This document shows positions 35,969 through 46,072 of a DNA stretch of 64,000 nt, one piece after another. The translations under genes were made by a program, and so were the position numbers. The notes beneath the pieces are model-generated. The model was given only the letters and a program-made list of their open reading frames with translations. It searched no databases and had not been told where the DNA came from. The stretch's first letter is position 1, and every line of letters starts with the position of its first letter. The stretch is from Cytospora piceicola (lineage: Eukaryota > Ascomycota > Sordariomycetes > Diaporthales > Cytosporaceae). The stretch is taken from assembly GCA_023375675.1 (NCBI GenBank), contig JALQBC010000001.1, forward strand, positions 186,001 to 250,000. Reading direction: 5' to 3'.

Positions 35969-38900
35969 TATACTAATGTCATTCCAGCGAATAGGTCACA
36001 TCGTCCCATCAACTCAGATGGCGTCCCAACATCCTCAACCTGTCCATTATGTAGCACAACAACGCGATCGTAATCTAAGACAGCCTCGAGTCTATGATTA
36101 ACCGCAATCACAGTTTTCCCACGCAGCCTTGTCTGGATGAGCTTTTGGATCCTGGACTCGGTCTCGTTATCGACCCTACTCCGCACATTAGCTTGTATTC
36201 TCACCGCGCTCTGTCGGCGTGACTCACGCCCGAGCTGGGTGCTTACCTGCTTGTGGCTTCATCAAGGAGAATGATACCACCAACGTGCCCATCAGCATTG
36301 AGCATGATCCGCGCAATATTGAAGAGCTGCTCCTCGCCCTCGGAGAAATCGCAGTCGTCCTTCGATGTGTCAATACCGCCCGCCTTCATGACCTTTTCCA
36401 GCATTCCACATTCCTGCAGCACGGCCATGAGGGCTTCTTCCGAGAAGACTTGGCTAGGGTCTAGCTCGAGTCGCAGGGTTTCTGAGCTTTCCAATTTGTC
36501 CTGTGAGACGATGAAGAAAAGCTTGCGGAGTGCCTCAAGTGACATATCACCTTGCTCTATTCCGTCGATGTAGATAGAGCCTGTTGGCATATTCACCATG
36601 CGAAGTAGCGCAAGATGGAGGGTAGACTTTCCGGAGCCCGTTTTACCGCATACTGCTACGCGCTCTCCGTGCTTAATATCGAGGCTAATCCCTCGTAAAC
36701 TCCAGGTGACACTCTCGGACTCGGGATCTTGGTAGGTTGCCCAAACGTTCTCGACCCGTACCGCACCACCACCATGTCCTTCTTGTCTCTCGGGAGGCGT
36801 ACTTTGTCGTGAGCGATACTTAACTGTCTCGACAGGCATCTCTTTCTCAAAGTGAGCAATGCGCGCGATAGCACCTAGAGAGGTCTCAAGGCCAGTCCAC
36901 GAGACGATAAAGTTCGTTAGGGTCTCGCCAAGTGTAGTAGCATTCTGGAAGGCGATACCGATAGCACTAGGGCTAACCTTATGGGATTGTTTTAGGGCAA
37001 CTGCTGCACCTAGGACTACGACAATGAGCCCTGCGACGACCAGATTGAGGACTACCTGTAGCCATCGCTGGACGGCAAAGAGGAGGTATATAGGTTCTTG
37101 GGACCTATCAACCTTTTCCAGAAACTTATCCGCGATAATCTGGGACCACCCATGCGCACGGATAGTTGAGAGGGCAGAGCCAGCGCTGGCCTCGGCTAGT
37201 TTTGTTTGTAGTGCGGCCTTCGCTTCGAGGTCGTGCATTCGAAGTTGCTTAGAAGTCCGAAGGTAGAAGTGCTGAACGACCCAGATAACGGCAAACAGAA
37301 CCGGGACAGCGCAGAGGGCATAGAGAGATGCCTTAGCTATCAGGACGATCTGGATAATAGCTGTTGCGAACTCAGATCCCGTATTAAAAAGATCTATAGG
37401 AAGCTGGAGGTCGACGAGCATCAGGTCCTGGTTGAAGCGATTTAATATACTTCCGGTGTCCACCTGGGCAATAACAGGAAATTGCGCTGTGACTACTGTC
37501 GTAACCAGCTGATCGTGAAGGTTTAAGCCTGAATTTGCGACGACATAAATTTGTTGATGCCTGTGACTTTGTTAGCGGTCATGTTTTGGAGCATGGCTGC
37601 CGTCCATCGGGAACTCCAAGTTTAGAACCGGACTTGCCATAGCCAAATACACAGAATCAACAATGCCGCAACTCCGAAAGCGACGTAGCCACCTAGCCAA
37701 TAACCATTGCGATTGTCGGCGGTGGAGCTCGCATCAGTCCACCACCCTATCCAGATGTCTTCAGACAACTTTGAGTAAGCCTATGGCAATATGTGTAGAG
37801 ATATCCGGGATCAGGACTGGGTACTAACCGGAAAATTTGTAAACGACAGCCCATACCACTATGCCACAGACGAATAAGGTCGAGTGTAGCATTCCGATAG
37901 ATCGGAGGTACTTCCCATAAACGACTCTGTCCCGGACTTGAAGTGAACCCTTCGTGTCTCCGCCTCGGGCATTGCCTGGGACTTGAGCCATCGCCGAGAT
38001 TTGTGTTGTGTTTTCGTTCGCCACCTCTCCTGTTGTCTCTACATCCTCGACTGGGCCTGGATCGGCAGAATTGATCATGAATTGTGTTTCTGTACAAGCC
38101 AAGTCTCGAGGGTCCCTGCAGTGAATATTGCCTGACGCATCGATTTCGAGGATCTGATCTGCTAATGCAGCGATTTGCCCTGTCTTCCATCAGTATTGCT
38201 GTGCATGCATGTGTGAGGAGACATGATCTGATAAACTCACTGTCATGCGTAGCGAAGATGATGGTTGCATCGTCTTTATCCGCATCCCGCTTGAAGAGGT
38301 TATTGGCAATATGCCATCGTGTTTTCCTATCCAAGGCACTGAAGACATCGTCCAGGACCAGAACATTCCGTCGTGAATAGAGTGACCTCGCAAGTGCCTA
38401 AGATACACTGTCAGCCAGGGGCCATGAGATCTATTGAGGGTAATTGAATAGGCTTGTGGTTATACGAACCAATCTCTGTCGCTGCCCACCACTGAGCATG
38501 ACGCCACCGCTGCCCACGGGACCATCCTTGAAGCTTTGATTTCGAACGATATCATCCAACAGACAATCCCTCACCAGTTTTTCTAAAAGCTGCTGGCAAT
38601 TCGAGTCGGGCCCATACTGCGTTAGGTTCTCCAACGCTGGGACATTTTCTAGCCACGGAGTCTGACTGCAGTAGGCGAAGGTAGTAGAAGGACCGACGAT
38701 CAGCTGCCCACTGACTTGCTGAGCCTCCCCAAGCAGTCCTTTGAGAAACAAGGATTTACCACACCCGGTGGGGCCAATAATAGCGACTCTTGATCCGCGT
38801 TTTACATCAACGTTGATGTATGACAGAATAGGGCTTTCTGCTTTCCATCCGAGCGACACATTTCTCAGCGATAGTACATTCTGTGAAGCAGTCCCTCGTA

Positions 38901-40993
38901 GCTGATGTTCCGGTGTGGATTTATCACCATAGCCGTTGGAGCTTTGCGTGCACAACATTCTGCTTTCCTTCCTCTCCGATAGCTCGAGAAAACCTTGAAT
39001 TCGCTGCAAACAGCCATACGCAGCACCAAGGCCTGGAACAGTCTGGAACAAATGTACCAAGGGGGAGGAGACCAAGGAGATGATCGTCAGCGAGGTGAAT
39101 ACTCCCGAGACGCTGAAATTGGGATTCGAGCCTGCTGTACCAATGTACACGGCCATCACCAATGGTGGTGACAGGGTCGCAGTGCAGTACGCTGGGGCGA
39201 CGTGTCCACGCATTAGCACTATTCAGTATTTTTCCACCTCGTTACCAGCATTGTGGAGGGAGCTCACATAGAAAGACCGCAGCGACCAGGAGTCGGCGGA
39301 AGGTAGCGGCGGCATCGATCTCTAGTACGCGGAGCTTAGAAATGCTTTGGTGTATCCTTGATTCCCCCGCCATCATCTTGATGGCCTTAAGCGAGGACAG
39401 CATCTTTCTGGTGGCTTTGAGCCGGCACTGCGTTGCGGCGAGCCACTTATGTTGACTGATGCCTGAGAATTTCATCAGACGAAGGGAAAGCATGCCGGCA
39501 GCTGACAAGATTGGTTCTTTTAGCACGTACGTACGACAAGCGATCTGGACTAAATATGTGCAAGATGGACTCACTGGCTGCCACACCAAGCATTATAAAG
39601 CTTGCGGGTCCAACATGTCTGTAAAGCAGCCAGGTGGCTAAACCTGCTTCCAGCGGGGTAGCCCAGACCTCATGAATCTGGGCAGATGCATTCATAATTC
39701 GTTGTATGTCGCTCATCATCAATGTCGTGGCTTTTGATTCAATCTGGTCATCTTCTGGGAGCTTAAGGAGCTTCTCAAATATGAGTATGCAGAGACCGCC
39801 GCGTATATGGACGCTACAACGATATGCTTGATGCCAGTACCAGCTTTGCGAGGCCTAAATGACAATTGAGCTCGACGTATTCAGCTATGGGACTACCGGT
39901 AACTCACAGCAATACCAGAATAGCACAAAAATGCCGCACATATGAGACCATATCCATGAGACTCGGGTACTGGGCCCTCTGATTCTAGATATTTCAGAGC
40001 CGCGTCAACCAGAAAGGGTTGTGTAAAGGTGAAGGCCGTCACCGCTAATCTGGCAATGATAGCGCCTATTAAATCATAGCCGATACTCTTCGAAATAAGT
40101 CGGATAAGACTGATACTGGGGGAGACACCATCTGGCAAATATTAGCTTCGGATATCAGACCAATTTGGGGTTATCCTCGGTACCATGCAATCCGTCTACT
40201 ACCGAATGAAAGCGTTGTCTCAGATGGCCAGAGAGTAACCTGCCATCGATGGGGACCAAGTCAGAGGGACCGAGTATCCGGCTGTATCCCCTCCTCATCA
40301 AGCCGTTCAGCCAATGAAAAACTGTCCGGCTGATAGGTCCAGCCAGTGTCTCTGAAGCCACCTTGCCTTGTATGAGGAGGACTCCTCGTTTGTTCCTAGC
40401 TTCGAGGTACACCCCGGTGAGTCGCATTGCCACACTGGCAGAAAAGGCCGATGCTAACGCCACGTCTCCTAGAAGCCATTGCGTGCGCGTTCGTACTGCC
40501 TCGAGTAGAGCAGTCGCAGCGAGGAAGGCGACGAGTAGAGAAGACGGCCTGTATGTTCTCAGGTGTTCATAATGAGACAGCGGGAGGACGAGTATAGCTG
40601 CAATCGTGGAAAGTACAGCACTTGGCACCGAAGCCGGTGTCTTGTTTCTGGTGTGTATTTCCAGGCCGAGCAAGACAAACTGTGAGGCTGCTAAAGCGCA
40701 AGCTGCGAGCTGCAGCGTAGCTACGTGGTTAGGAATTTCAAGCGCATTGGAATATCTCGATTGGGACTGGAACTTGCAATCTTGAGCACATGGAGAAGAC
40801 CAGAGCGGGCGACCACCCGTTTGGTCTTGCTGACGGAGATGAGACGAGCAATCGACAAAGTAAGAAACAGGCATGAGGGAAGGATGGCGAGCACCGAGTC
40901 TTCGAAGAGCATAGTAAAGTCGAACTCGCGGCGGCATGGGGATACCACAGGACCAAAGTCCATATCGGACGACAGGCCGCAGGCGTCTGGCAT
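35968..40993 (-). CDS. ABCC-type (MRP-like) multidrug/peptide ABC transporter
   Basis: Eleven minus-strand exons: 40993-40778, 40709-40184, 40131-39908, 39854-39575, 39501-39268, 39191-38470, 38397-38241, 38179-37829, 37758-37638, 37560-36247, 36175-35968. They sum to 4353 nt, 1450 residues, with every phase matching, so the gene appears intact. The N-terminus (MPDACGLSSDMDFGPVVSP) fits the fungal ABCC extension. NBD1 has Walker A GPTGCGKS (633-640), signature LSGGQ (726-730) and LVLDD with Asp where the catalytic Glu would be, as is common in ABCC. The second membrane domain contains DTGSILNRFNQD. NBD2 has Walker A GKTGSGKS (1249-1256), an unusual signature FSEGE (1349-1353) and Walker B ILLDEATS. 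Introns 37637-37561 and probably 40777-40710 begin GCAAGT. It may export the product of the neighbouring peptide cluster; this is inference. Confidence 0.93.
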
Positions 40994-41174
40994 CGTGATA
41001 AAAGGCTTGTTTCCAGAGGTTTCTTTCTTATTCACGGCTGCTTCGTTCGTGGAGCAGTAACTTTCACCCACTCTGAAAATGGTCAGCTACAAAGGTAAAG
41101 AGAGCACCACGGGAGGGGAATCAGGATTTATCAGACGGCAGCAGGGGTGCCTGCGGAAATACCCCGGTCTGTAT

Positions 41175-41510
41175 AAAAAAGCAAGTTATATAATTAACCT
41201 TAGTATATATTTTATATATAAAGTAGTGTATTTAGGTAAGTAAGGTATAAAATATATATTAGTATATAAAAAGTAAATTTAAATTTAATTACTTTTCTAT
41301 ATATTTAAAAACCTATTATACTTAAAAGTTTATTTTTAATATAATAAAGATTTAAAGTATATTAATAAAAGTAAAGTTTATTTATATAAAGTATATTAAA
41401 TATATATTTAATAAAAAAATTATTATACTAAAGTAAGTACAATGTAAAATAATATAGTAATATATTTAATTAAGTATATATTATATATAATAGGTTTTAT
41501 TTACACGGTA
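41175..41510. mobile_element. AT-rich RIP-like island, unidentified repeat relic
   Basis: Composition changes abruptly to TA-rich sequence nearly lacking CpA and TpG, the same signature as the large repeat block after 50.4 kb. It is bordered on the left by a small inverted CAGAC...GTCTG repeat (about 41124-41173). No open frame or terminal repeat pair was found, so the element type is unknown. Confidence 0.5.
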
Positions 41511-41521
41511 GTATAAGACTT

Positions 41522-41721
41522 ACTTTTCTTTTTATCTTTACTTTAAAGTACTGCTTTAACTTAGGAAGGGCGTTGTACGGAATAGGCAGGAGATATTATG
41601 CAGAAGAATCAGGTTTCGTCTGCGCGGCGTAATCAGATCCACTTTTCTCTTTATCTCGAATGTTAAGTACTGCTTCGACATAGGGAGGGGCGCTATACGA
41701 GATAGGCAGGAGATATCATGC
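41522..41721. repeat. Pair of about 80-bp imperfect direct repeats
   Basis: 41522-41601 and 41641-41721 share ACTTTTCT.TTTATCT, AAGTACTGCTT.GACAT-like text, and GATAGGCAGGAGATAT.ATGC endings. The left copy has more A/T at the mismatches, consistent with C-to-T mutation of one copy. They sit between the AT-rich island and the DOMON/b561 promoter. Confidence 0.75.
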
Positions 41722-42006
41722 CTTACAAGGATTACCATGTACCTCTAGGTACTCTGCTTATGTACTTAAGTAGGTGGGGGGGTCAGCTGACAGGACATGC
41801 CCCTGCATGTAAATGCCAAGTGCCTCGTGGTAACACTATGAAGTAGATACTCGGACATGTTATCCGGATATTTGTTGAAGTACTTATTTAGATAGGTTGC
41901 GGTGAGATCCATCAATGTCACCATTCTCAGGTAACCTCAGTCCCATAAAGGACCCAGACAACTTCATTCGCTGCTACAGTGTTTAGAGCCTTCAATTGCA
42001 AACAAA

Positions 42007-43380
42007 ATGAATATACCATTGTTTCTTTCAGCCTGTCTTGTGGTTGCCTCCGCCATATGTGATCCTGTCCAGTATTGTCGATATGGCTTTCATGAGGACA
42101 AGGTCGACTTCTGCATCGCTATGACCACGCATTACAACGATTCAACTGCGTCACACGACTTCTACCTGGTTCTGCAGGTAACCCGCGCATCGTCTTCGGG
42201 ATGGACAGCCGTCGGAACTGGACCGGAGATGGCAGGATCCCTTATGTTCTTCGTATATGGCGACCCTGCATCTAGCCAGTTGCCAACCTTGAGCATCCGC
42301 ACGACCGATCAACACAATCCGCATTTGATCACCTCGTCAGATACAGGAGACACAGCTATCCGTGTACTTCATACATCTTGGTTGCCACCTAGCGCTGCCT
42401 CCTCCCCCGGGCTCCCTCGGTCTTCTCAACTTCCAGCACACACAGCACAGGTAGCTGCGATATGCTACTCGTGCACCCTATGGCCTGGCACTCCCATATC
42501 TGTTGCTGCCTCGAGCTATCCCTGGATCTGGGCATGGAACCCCGATCAAGATTTACACTCGTACAATGCGGACGCTCGGCTAGTTGGACATCATGGCACC
42601 GGAGGATATGGGCATTTTTACGTCAACATGCCGCAGTCTACCCAGCAAACGGCTGGCAGCGAGATTCCGGAGTTGCCAGTTATTCAACCAGGTATCGAAG
42701 CAGTCGGGGCTTCAGAGCGCCCAACAGATGGAGACCAGCCAGAGAGCTTGCGTGCAGAGTCTCGAACTGTTCGCCTCGCCTACATTCATGGCTCTCTCAT
42801 GGGTATAGCATTCTTGATCCTCTGTCCTTTGGGGACTATAGCAATAAGAGCCGGTCATTCTGAGGCATTCAAACACCACTGGATTCTGCAGACAACTGCG
42901 AGTTTGGTAGCAGTCAGCGGTGGAGCGCTCGGCTTGCTGGCAAGTGGGCGCAAGCCCCTTGCTACTCCTCATCAGAGCCTGGGTCTCCTGACTCTGACTC
43001 TTCTTGCATTCCAACCTTTGCTCGGCTGGGGACATCATATGATGTTTTTGCGGGTACGGCGGCGGACATGGTTGGCCCGTTTGCATATGGCGATTGGCTG
43101 GCTCATAAAACTGGGCAGCTGGTACAACTTATTGGATGGGGTGGCCCGAGCTGGTCACGGACAGACCACCATGTCTGTGGCTGTCACTGGTGTGGTAGTC
43201 GGATTTTTGGTCGTGACTATTGTCACATGGGTAGGAAGGAAACGATCTCAAAGTCTGCGGAGTCAAGGTCAGGTTCCACGGGGCAGTAGTGGTCAGTCAG
43301 ACGCTGGACAAGAGTACTCTCCCCTGAATATGGAAAACGACCGGGCCTCAGGCGATGAGAGCGAAGTTGAAAAGCCGTGA
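42007..43380 (+). CDS. DOMON / cytochrome b561 domain membrane protein
   Basis: Single-exon gene, 457 residues. Residues 1-18 form a signal peptide (MNIPLFLSACLVVASAIC). A DOMON domain of the cellobiose-dehydrogenase cytochrome type follows (about 20-205; GWTAVGTGPEMAGSLMFFVYGD, SSSYPWIWAWNPDQ-like text, GGYGHFYVNM). Next is a cytochrome b561/ferric-reductase-like domain (about 255-420) with five or six hydrophobic helices and histidines in YIHGSLMGIAF, KHHWILQ, TPHQSLGL, GWGHHMMF and RLHMAIGW that could ligate two hemes. The tail is polar. Such proteins move electrons across membranes. It lies 850 bp from the repeat-peptide gene and could supply electrons to cluster oxidases, but single genes of this type also occur outside clusters. 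Confidence 0.88.
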   Translation: MNIPLFLSACLVVASAICDPVQYCRYGFHEDKVDFCIAMTTHYNDSTASHDFYLVLQVTRASSSGWTAVGTGPEMAGSLMFFVYGDPASSQLPTLSIRTTDQHNPHLITSSDTGDTAIRVLHTSWLPPSAASSPGLPRSSQLPAHTAQVAAICYSCTLWPGTPISVAASSYPWIWAWNPDQDLHSYNADARLVGHHGTGGYGHFYVNMPQSTQQTAGSEIPELPVIQPGIEAVGASERPTDGDQPESLRAESRTVRLAYIHGSLMGIAFLILCPLGTIAIRAGHSEAFKHHWILQTTASLVAVSGGALGLLASGRKPLATPHQSLGLLTLTLLAFQPLLGWGHHMMFLRVRRRTWLARLHMAIGWLIKLGSWYNLLDGVARAGHGQTTMSVAVTGVVVGFLVVTIVTWVGRKRSQSLRSQGQVPRGSSGQSDAGQEYSPLNMENDRASGDESEVEKP

Positions 43381-44227
43381 GGTGTCCGGTCACTACTACA
43401 CATGTACACAGCTGAGATGCCTTCAACCCAGGTGTTTAAAGAATACGACAGAATCAGAAGCAATTACACACTCGAAAAATGGGCTTCAAAAATTAAATTT
43501 TGATATGTTAGTATTGTGTTTAGAGTTACTAGTGTTGCGCTGCCAAACCACGGTCACCCTGGACACCTCAGTGAACTCACACGCATAGCGGAGGGCTGAA
43601 CTCACGAGCGGAAGAACGCCGAAAGAAACCTCCGTGGAACCTGTGACAATGATAAATTACGTTTTCGCGGGCATAGGCACCGTCTCACAAAGACAGTTCT
43701 GAGAGGTTTGGGGCTTTCTGCTCATAGTAGAGAATCCACTCGACGTTCATTTATTTTCACGTTCGCTTTGAAGTCCAGCCTCTCGTATGAAACCTATACA
43801 TATGCCTGTCATTGATGTAAATGAGTGATCTATTTTTTATAATGTGAGAGTGGACTGGGCTGTTGAGCCCTTAAAGTAAAAGGTAGCTAATTCATGGGAA
43901 GGGGACTTAGATACAAGAGTATGTGTTTCCAATATCCATGTTTGACCGAACACGATCGTTCTTGCCAACCCATTCATAAGTGCCAGCTAAGAAAAGAACC
44001 CCTGGACAGTATCCCTGATTCAACAACACCTCTGAGATGACAAGCCCTCCCTTGATTGCACGTATGGTGTAGTTCGTAAAACCTTCCTTACGCCACAGAT
44101 ATCCAACTCCTATCTCCCTTGGAAAGGAAGTTCTGGTCAAACACCATGCTGTCGGCGTCGCTGTTACAAGTGTTTCCGCCAGTGCCATCAGGTCGTCCGC
44201 CAGGAATGATCGAGCTGGAAGAGGGGA
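43381..44227. other. Region downstream of the DOMON and precursor genes
   Basis: Convergent 3' flanks. The only open frame of note is 43907-44188 on the minus strand, listed separately. Confidence 0.5.
43907..44188 (-). CDS. Unrecognised open frame just downstream of the repeat-peptide gene
   Basis: 93 codons from an ATG at 44186-44188, beginning MALAETLVTATPTAW and ending in NMDIGNTYSCI. It starts 40 bp past the precursor stop on the same strand and contains a KGGLVISEVLLNQGYCPGVLF stretch of protein-like composition. In another frame the sequence just upstream reads like coding DNA (GGNTCNSDADSMVFDQNF), so the true gene may be spliced or frameshifted. No domain is recognised. Confidence 0.3.
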   Translation of the reverse strand: MALAETLVTATPTAWCLTRTSFPREIGVGYLWRKEGFTNYTIRAIKGGLVISEVLLNQGYCPGVLFLAGTYEWVGKNDRVRSNMDIGNTYSCI

Positions 44228-45106
44228 TTACTGCTCAGCGGCCTTGGTCTCGGGCTCGCGCTTATCGAGCACGTCGCTAGCAGTGTGGAAATACTGCTTG
44301 GCAGCCTCGGGCTGGGCCTCGCGCTTATCGAGCACGTCGCTAGCAGTGTGGAAATACTGCTTGGCAGCCTCGGGCTGGGCCTCGCGCTTGTCGAGCACGT
44401 CGCCAGCAGTGTGGAAGTACTGCTTGGCAGCCTCGGGCTGGGGCTCGCGCTTGTCGAGCACGTCGCTAGCAGTGTGGAAGTACTGCTTGGCAGCCTCGGG
44501 CTGGGCCTCGCGCTTGTCGAGCACGTCGCCAGCAGTGTGGAAGTACTGCTTGGCAGCCTCGGGCTGGGGCTCGCGCTTGTCGAGGACGGTGCTATCGTCG
44601 TAGATGTACTGCTTGGTAGCCTCGAGATCACGTTTGTCGAGGACGTCGCCAGCAACGTGGAAGTACTGCTTAGCAGCTTCGGGATCACGCTTGTCGAGGA
44701 CGGTGCTATCGTCGTAGATGTACTGCTTGGCAGCCTCGAGATCACGTTTGTCGAGGACGTCGCCAGAAACGTGGAAGTACTGCTTCGCAGCCTCGGGATC
44801 ACGTTTGTCGAGGACGTCGCCAGAAACGTGGAAGTACTGCTTCGCAGCCTCGGGATCACGTTTATCGAGGACGTCGCCAGCAACATGGAAGTACTGCTTC
44901 GCAGCCTCGGGATCACGTTTATCAAGGACGTCGCCAGCAACGTGGAAGTACTGCTTAGCAGCCTCGGGATCACGTTTATCGAGGACGTCGCCAGCAACGT
45001 GGAAGTACTGCTTAGCAGCCTCTGGGGCGCGTCTTTCGGCCGTCGGAGCCGCCAAGGCGTACTGTGCCAGGATGGCCACAACGGTCATGGAGATTTGGGG
45101 CTTCAT
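44228..45106 (-). CDS. Secreted Kex2-processed repeat precursor, candidate dikaritin-type RiPP precursor
   Basis: Single open frame of 292 residues. Residues 1-19 are a signal peptide (MKPQISMTVVAILAQYALA), followed by APTAERR and 13 tandem repeats, then a 9-residue tail. Repeats 1-8 are 19 residues ([A/D][P/L]EAAKQY-x6-VLDKR, one with EATKQY) and repeats 9-13 are 21 residues (E[P/A]QPEAAKQY-x6-VLDKR). Every repeat ends in Lys-Arg, a Kex2 site. EAAKQY and VLDKR are nearly constant while the six residues after Tyr vary: FHVAGD (four), FHVSGD (two), IYDDST (two), FHTAGD (two), FHTASD (three). This is the architecture of ustiloxin/phomopsin/asperipin precursors. A UstYa-family gene lies divergently 1.2 kb away and an MFS exporter beyond it. 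Not an alpha-pheromone precursor: no Trp/Cys/GQP core. The peptide product and its modification are inferred. Confidence 0.87.
   Translation of the reverse strand: MKPQISMTVVAILAQYALAAPTAERRAPEAAKQYFHVAGDVLDKRDPEAAKQYFHVAGDVLDKRDPEAAKQYFHVAGDVLDKRDPEAAKQYFHVSGDVLDKRDPEAAKQYFHVSGDVLDKRDLEAAKQYIYDDSTVLDKRDPEAAKQYFHVAGDVLDKRDLEATKQYIYDDSTVLDKREPQPEAAKQYFHTAGDVLDKREAQPEAAKQYFHTASDVLDKREPQPEAAKQYFHTAGDVLDKREAQPEAAKQYFHTASDVLDKREAQPEAAKQYFHTASDVLDKREPETKAAEQ
44255..45028. repeat. 13-copy in-frame tandem repeat (57- and 63-bp units)
   Basis: Eight 57-bp units (right part, N-terminal in the protein) and five 63-bp units (left part) encode the Lys-Arg-bounded peptides. Within each class the DNA copies are nearly identical, including synonymous sites, so the array has been homogenised recently by unequal exchange or conversion. 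The 63-bp class carries an extra Gln-Pro dipeptide. Confidence 0.92.
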
Positions 45107-45472
45107 TGTGGGTAGATCGATTGTAACGGTTGACGAGTTTCCGGATGATGAAGTCGGAAGAGTTCAGACTGCTTGAATCTCGAAGAATTGATATTTGAGA
45201 GGCTGGAATAGCTCAAGTCGCAAGATGGCTTGACAAAGTCTGCTTGATGACGAACCAGCATGACAAAATGAAAGCCATCGCGGGCCGCCCTGCTTACTAT
45301 ATAGCTGATCCCAGGTCTGCGTTGATCGTGATGCCCTCAACGAGCTAAGCGAGGTTGACAGTCTGGCTTGAGCTTGAGGGGCTTGGGTAAGAATCGTGAT
45401 ATCTCCTAGGTATCCACCTGTCAGCTCACTCAGTCATCTCACACGATCATCTCACAAGATCATCTCACTCTA

Positions 45473-46072
45473 TGGTGCGCGGCAGTGCAATCTCTGCGGA
45501 AAGTCAAAAATCGTCAATAGACATACACCTAAGACCGAATAATAATAACCCAAATCGGGAGAATATCTCGATTTACTAGCTTATAACTAGTAAATCAAAT
45601 AAATAAAAAATACTGTAAAATACTAAATATTATATTTACTATACTTATAAATTTACTTTTTAGTTTTACGTTTCTATTCTTTTATAAAAGAGATTATAAA
45701 GAATTTTCTCGTTTTCCGGTTTTCGTGTGGTCTTATCTTATCGCTGATAAGTACCCGTCCCGATAAGAAAATTCCGTACCTTTTCGATTTTATTTCCTAG
45801 TATTTCCGGATTTTCTAAATATATACCTACGCCTTATTAAACTCTATTAAGTACTTTATTTATATTAAATAAATATAATATTATAATAAATATATAATAA
45901 ATATATTTTATATATTTAATATTTAAATTATAGTTTTTTAATTTTAGTTTATTATAATATCAATTAGGTTAAGCGTAAAAGCAGGTATTTATAAATCTGG
46001 TTATTTAGGAGAAATGTGGTGTAGCTATAGTGGAAAAGTGACTTTCCGCAGAGATTGCACTGCCGCGCACCA
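45473..46072. mobile_element. 600-bp TIR element (Tc1/mariner-like MITE), RIP-mutated inside
   Basis: Left (45473-45506) and right (46039-46072) ends are perfect 34-bp inverted repeats starting TGGTGCGCGGCAGTGC. They are flanked by the dinucleotide TA on both sides (45471-45472 and 46073-46074), the target duplication of Tc1/mariner-type elements. The roughly 530-bp interior is TA-rich with few CpA sites and no open frame, so it is a non-autonomous or heavily RIP-mutated copy. The GC-rich ends are unmutated and identical, whereas the interior is strongly mutated. Inserted inside a TCTCACTCGGT-type minisatellite. Confidence 0.88.

Larger units (their letters stand above)
40994..42006. other. 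Divergent intergenic region with AT-rich island
   Basis: The upstream region shared by the ABC transporter (minus) and DOMON/b561 gene (plus). It contains an AT-rich block at about 41175-41510 and two imperfect direct repeats (41522-41601 and 41641-41721). No gene recognised. Confidence 0.55.

Noticed and set aside
44255..45028. Regular repeats resembling a CRISPR array
   Set aside because: Eukaryotic coding DNA; units are contiguous in frame, without unique spacers.
44228..45106. Alpha-factor-type mating pheromone precursor
   Set aside because: Signal peptide and KR sites fit, but the repeats lack the Trp/Cys/Gly-Gln-Pro core of ascomycete alpha pheromones and a UstYa gene is adjacent.
44188..45115. 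Long alternative frames across the repeat gene on both strands (for example 44188-45081 minus and 44285-45115 plus)
   Set aside because: They arise because the 57/63-bp units are multiples of three, so any open frame in one unit stays open in all. Only the 292-residue frame has a signal peptide and Kex2 sites.
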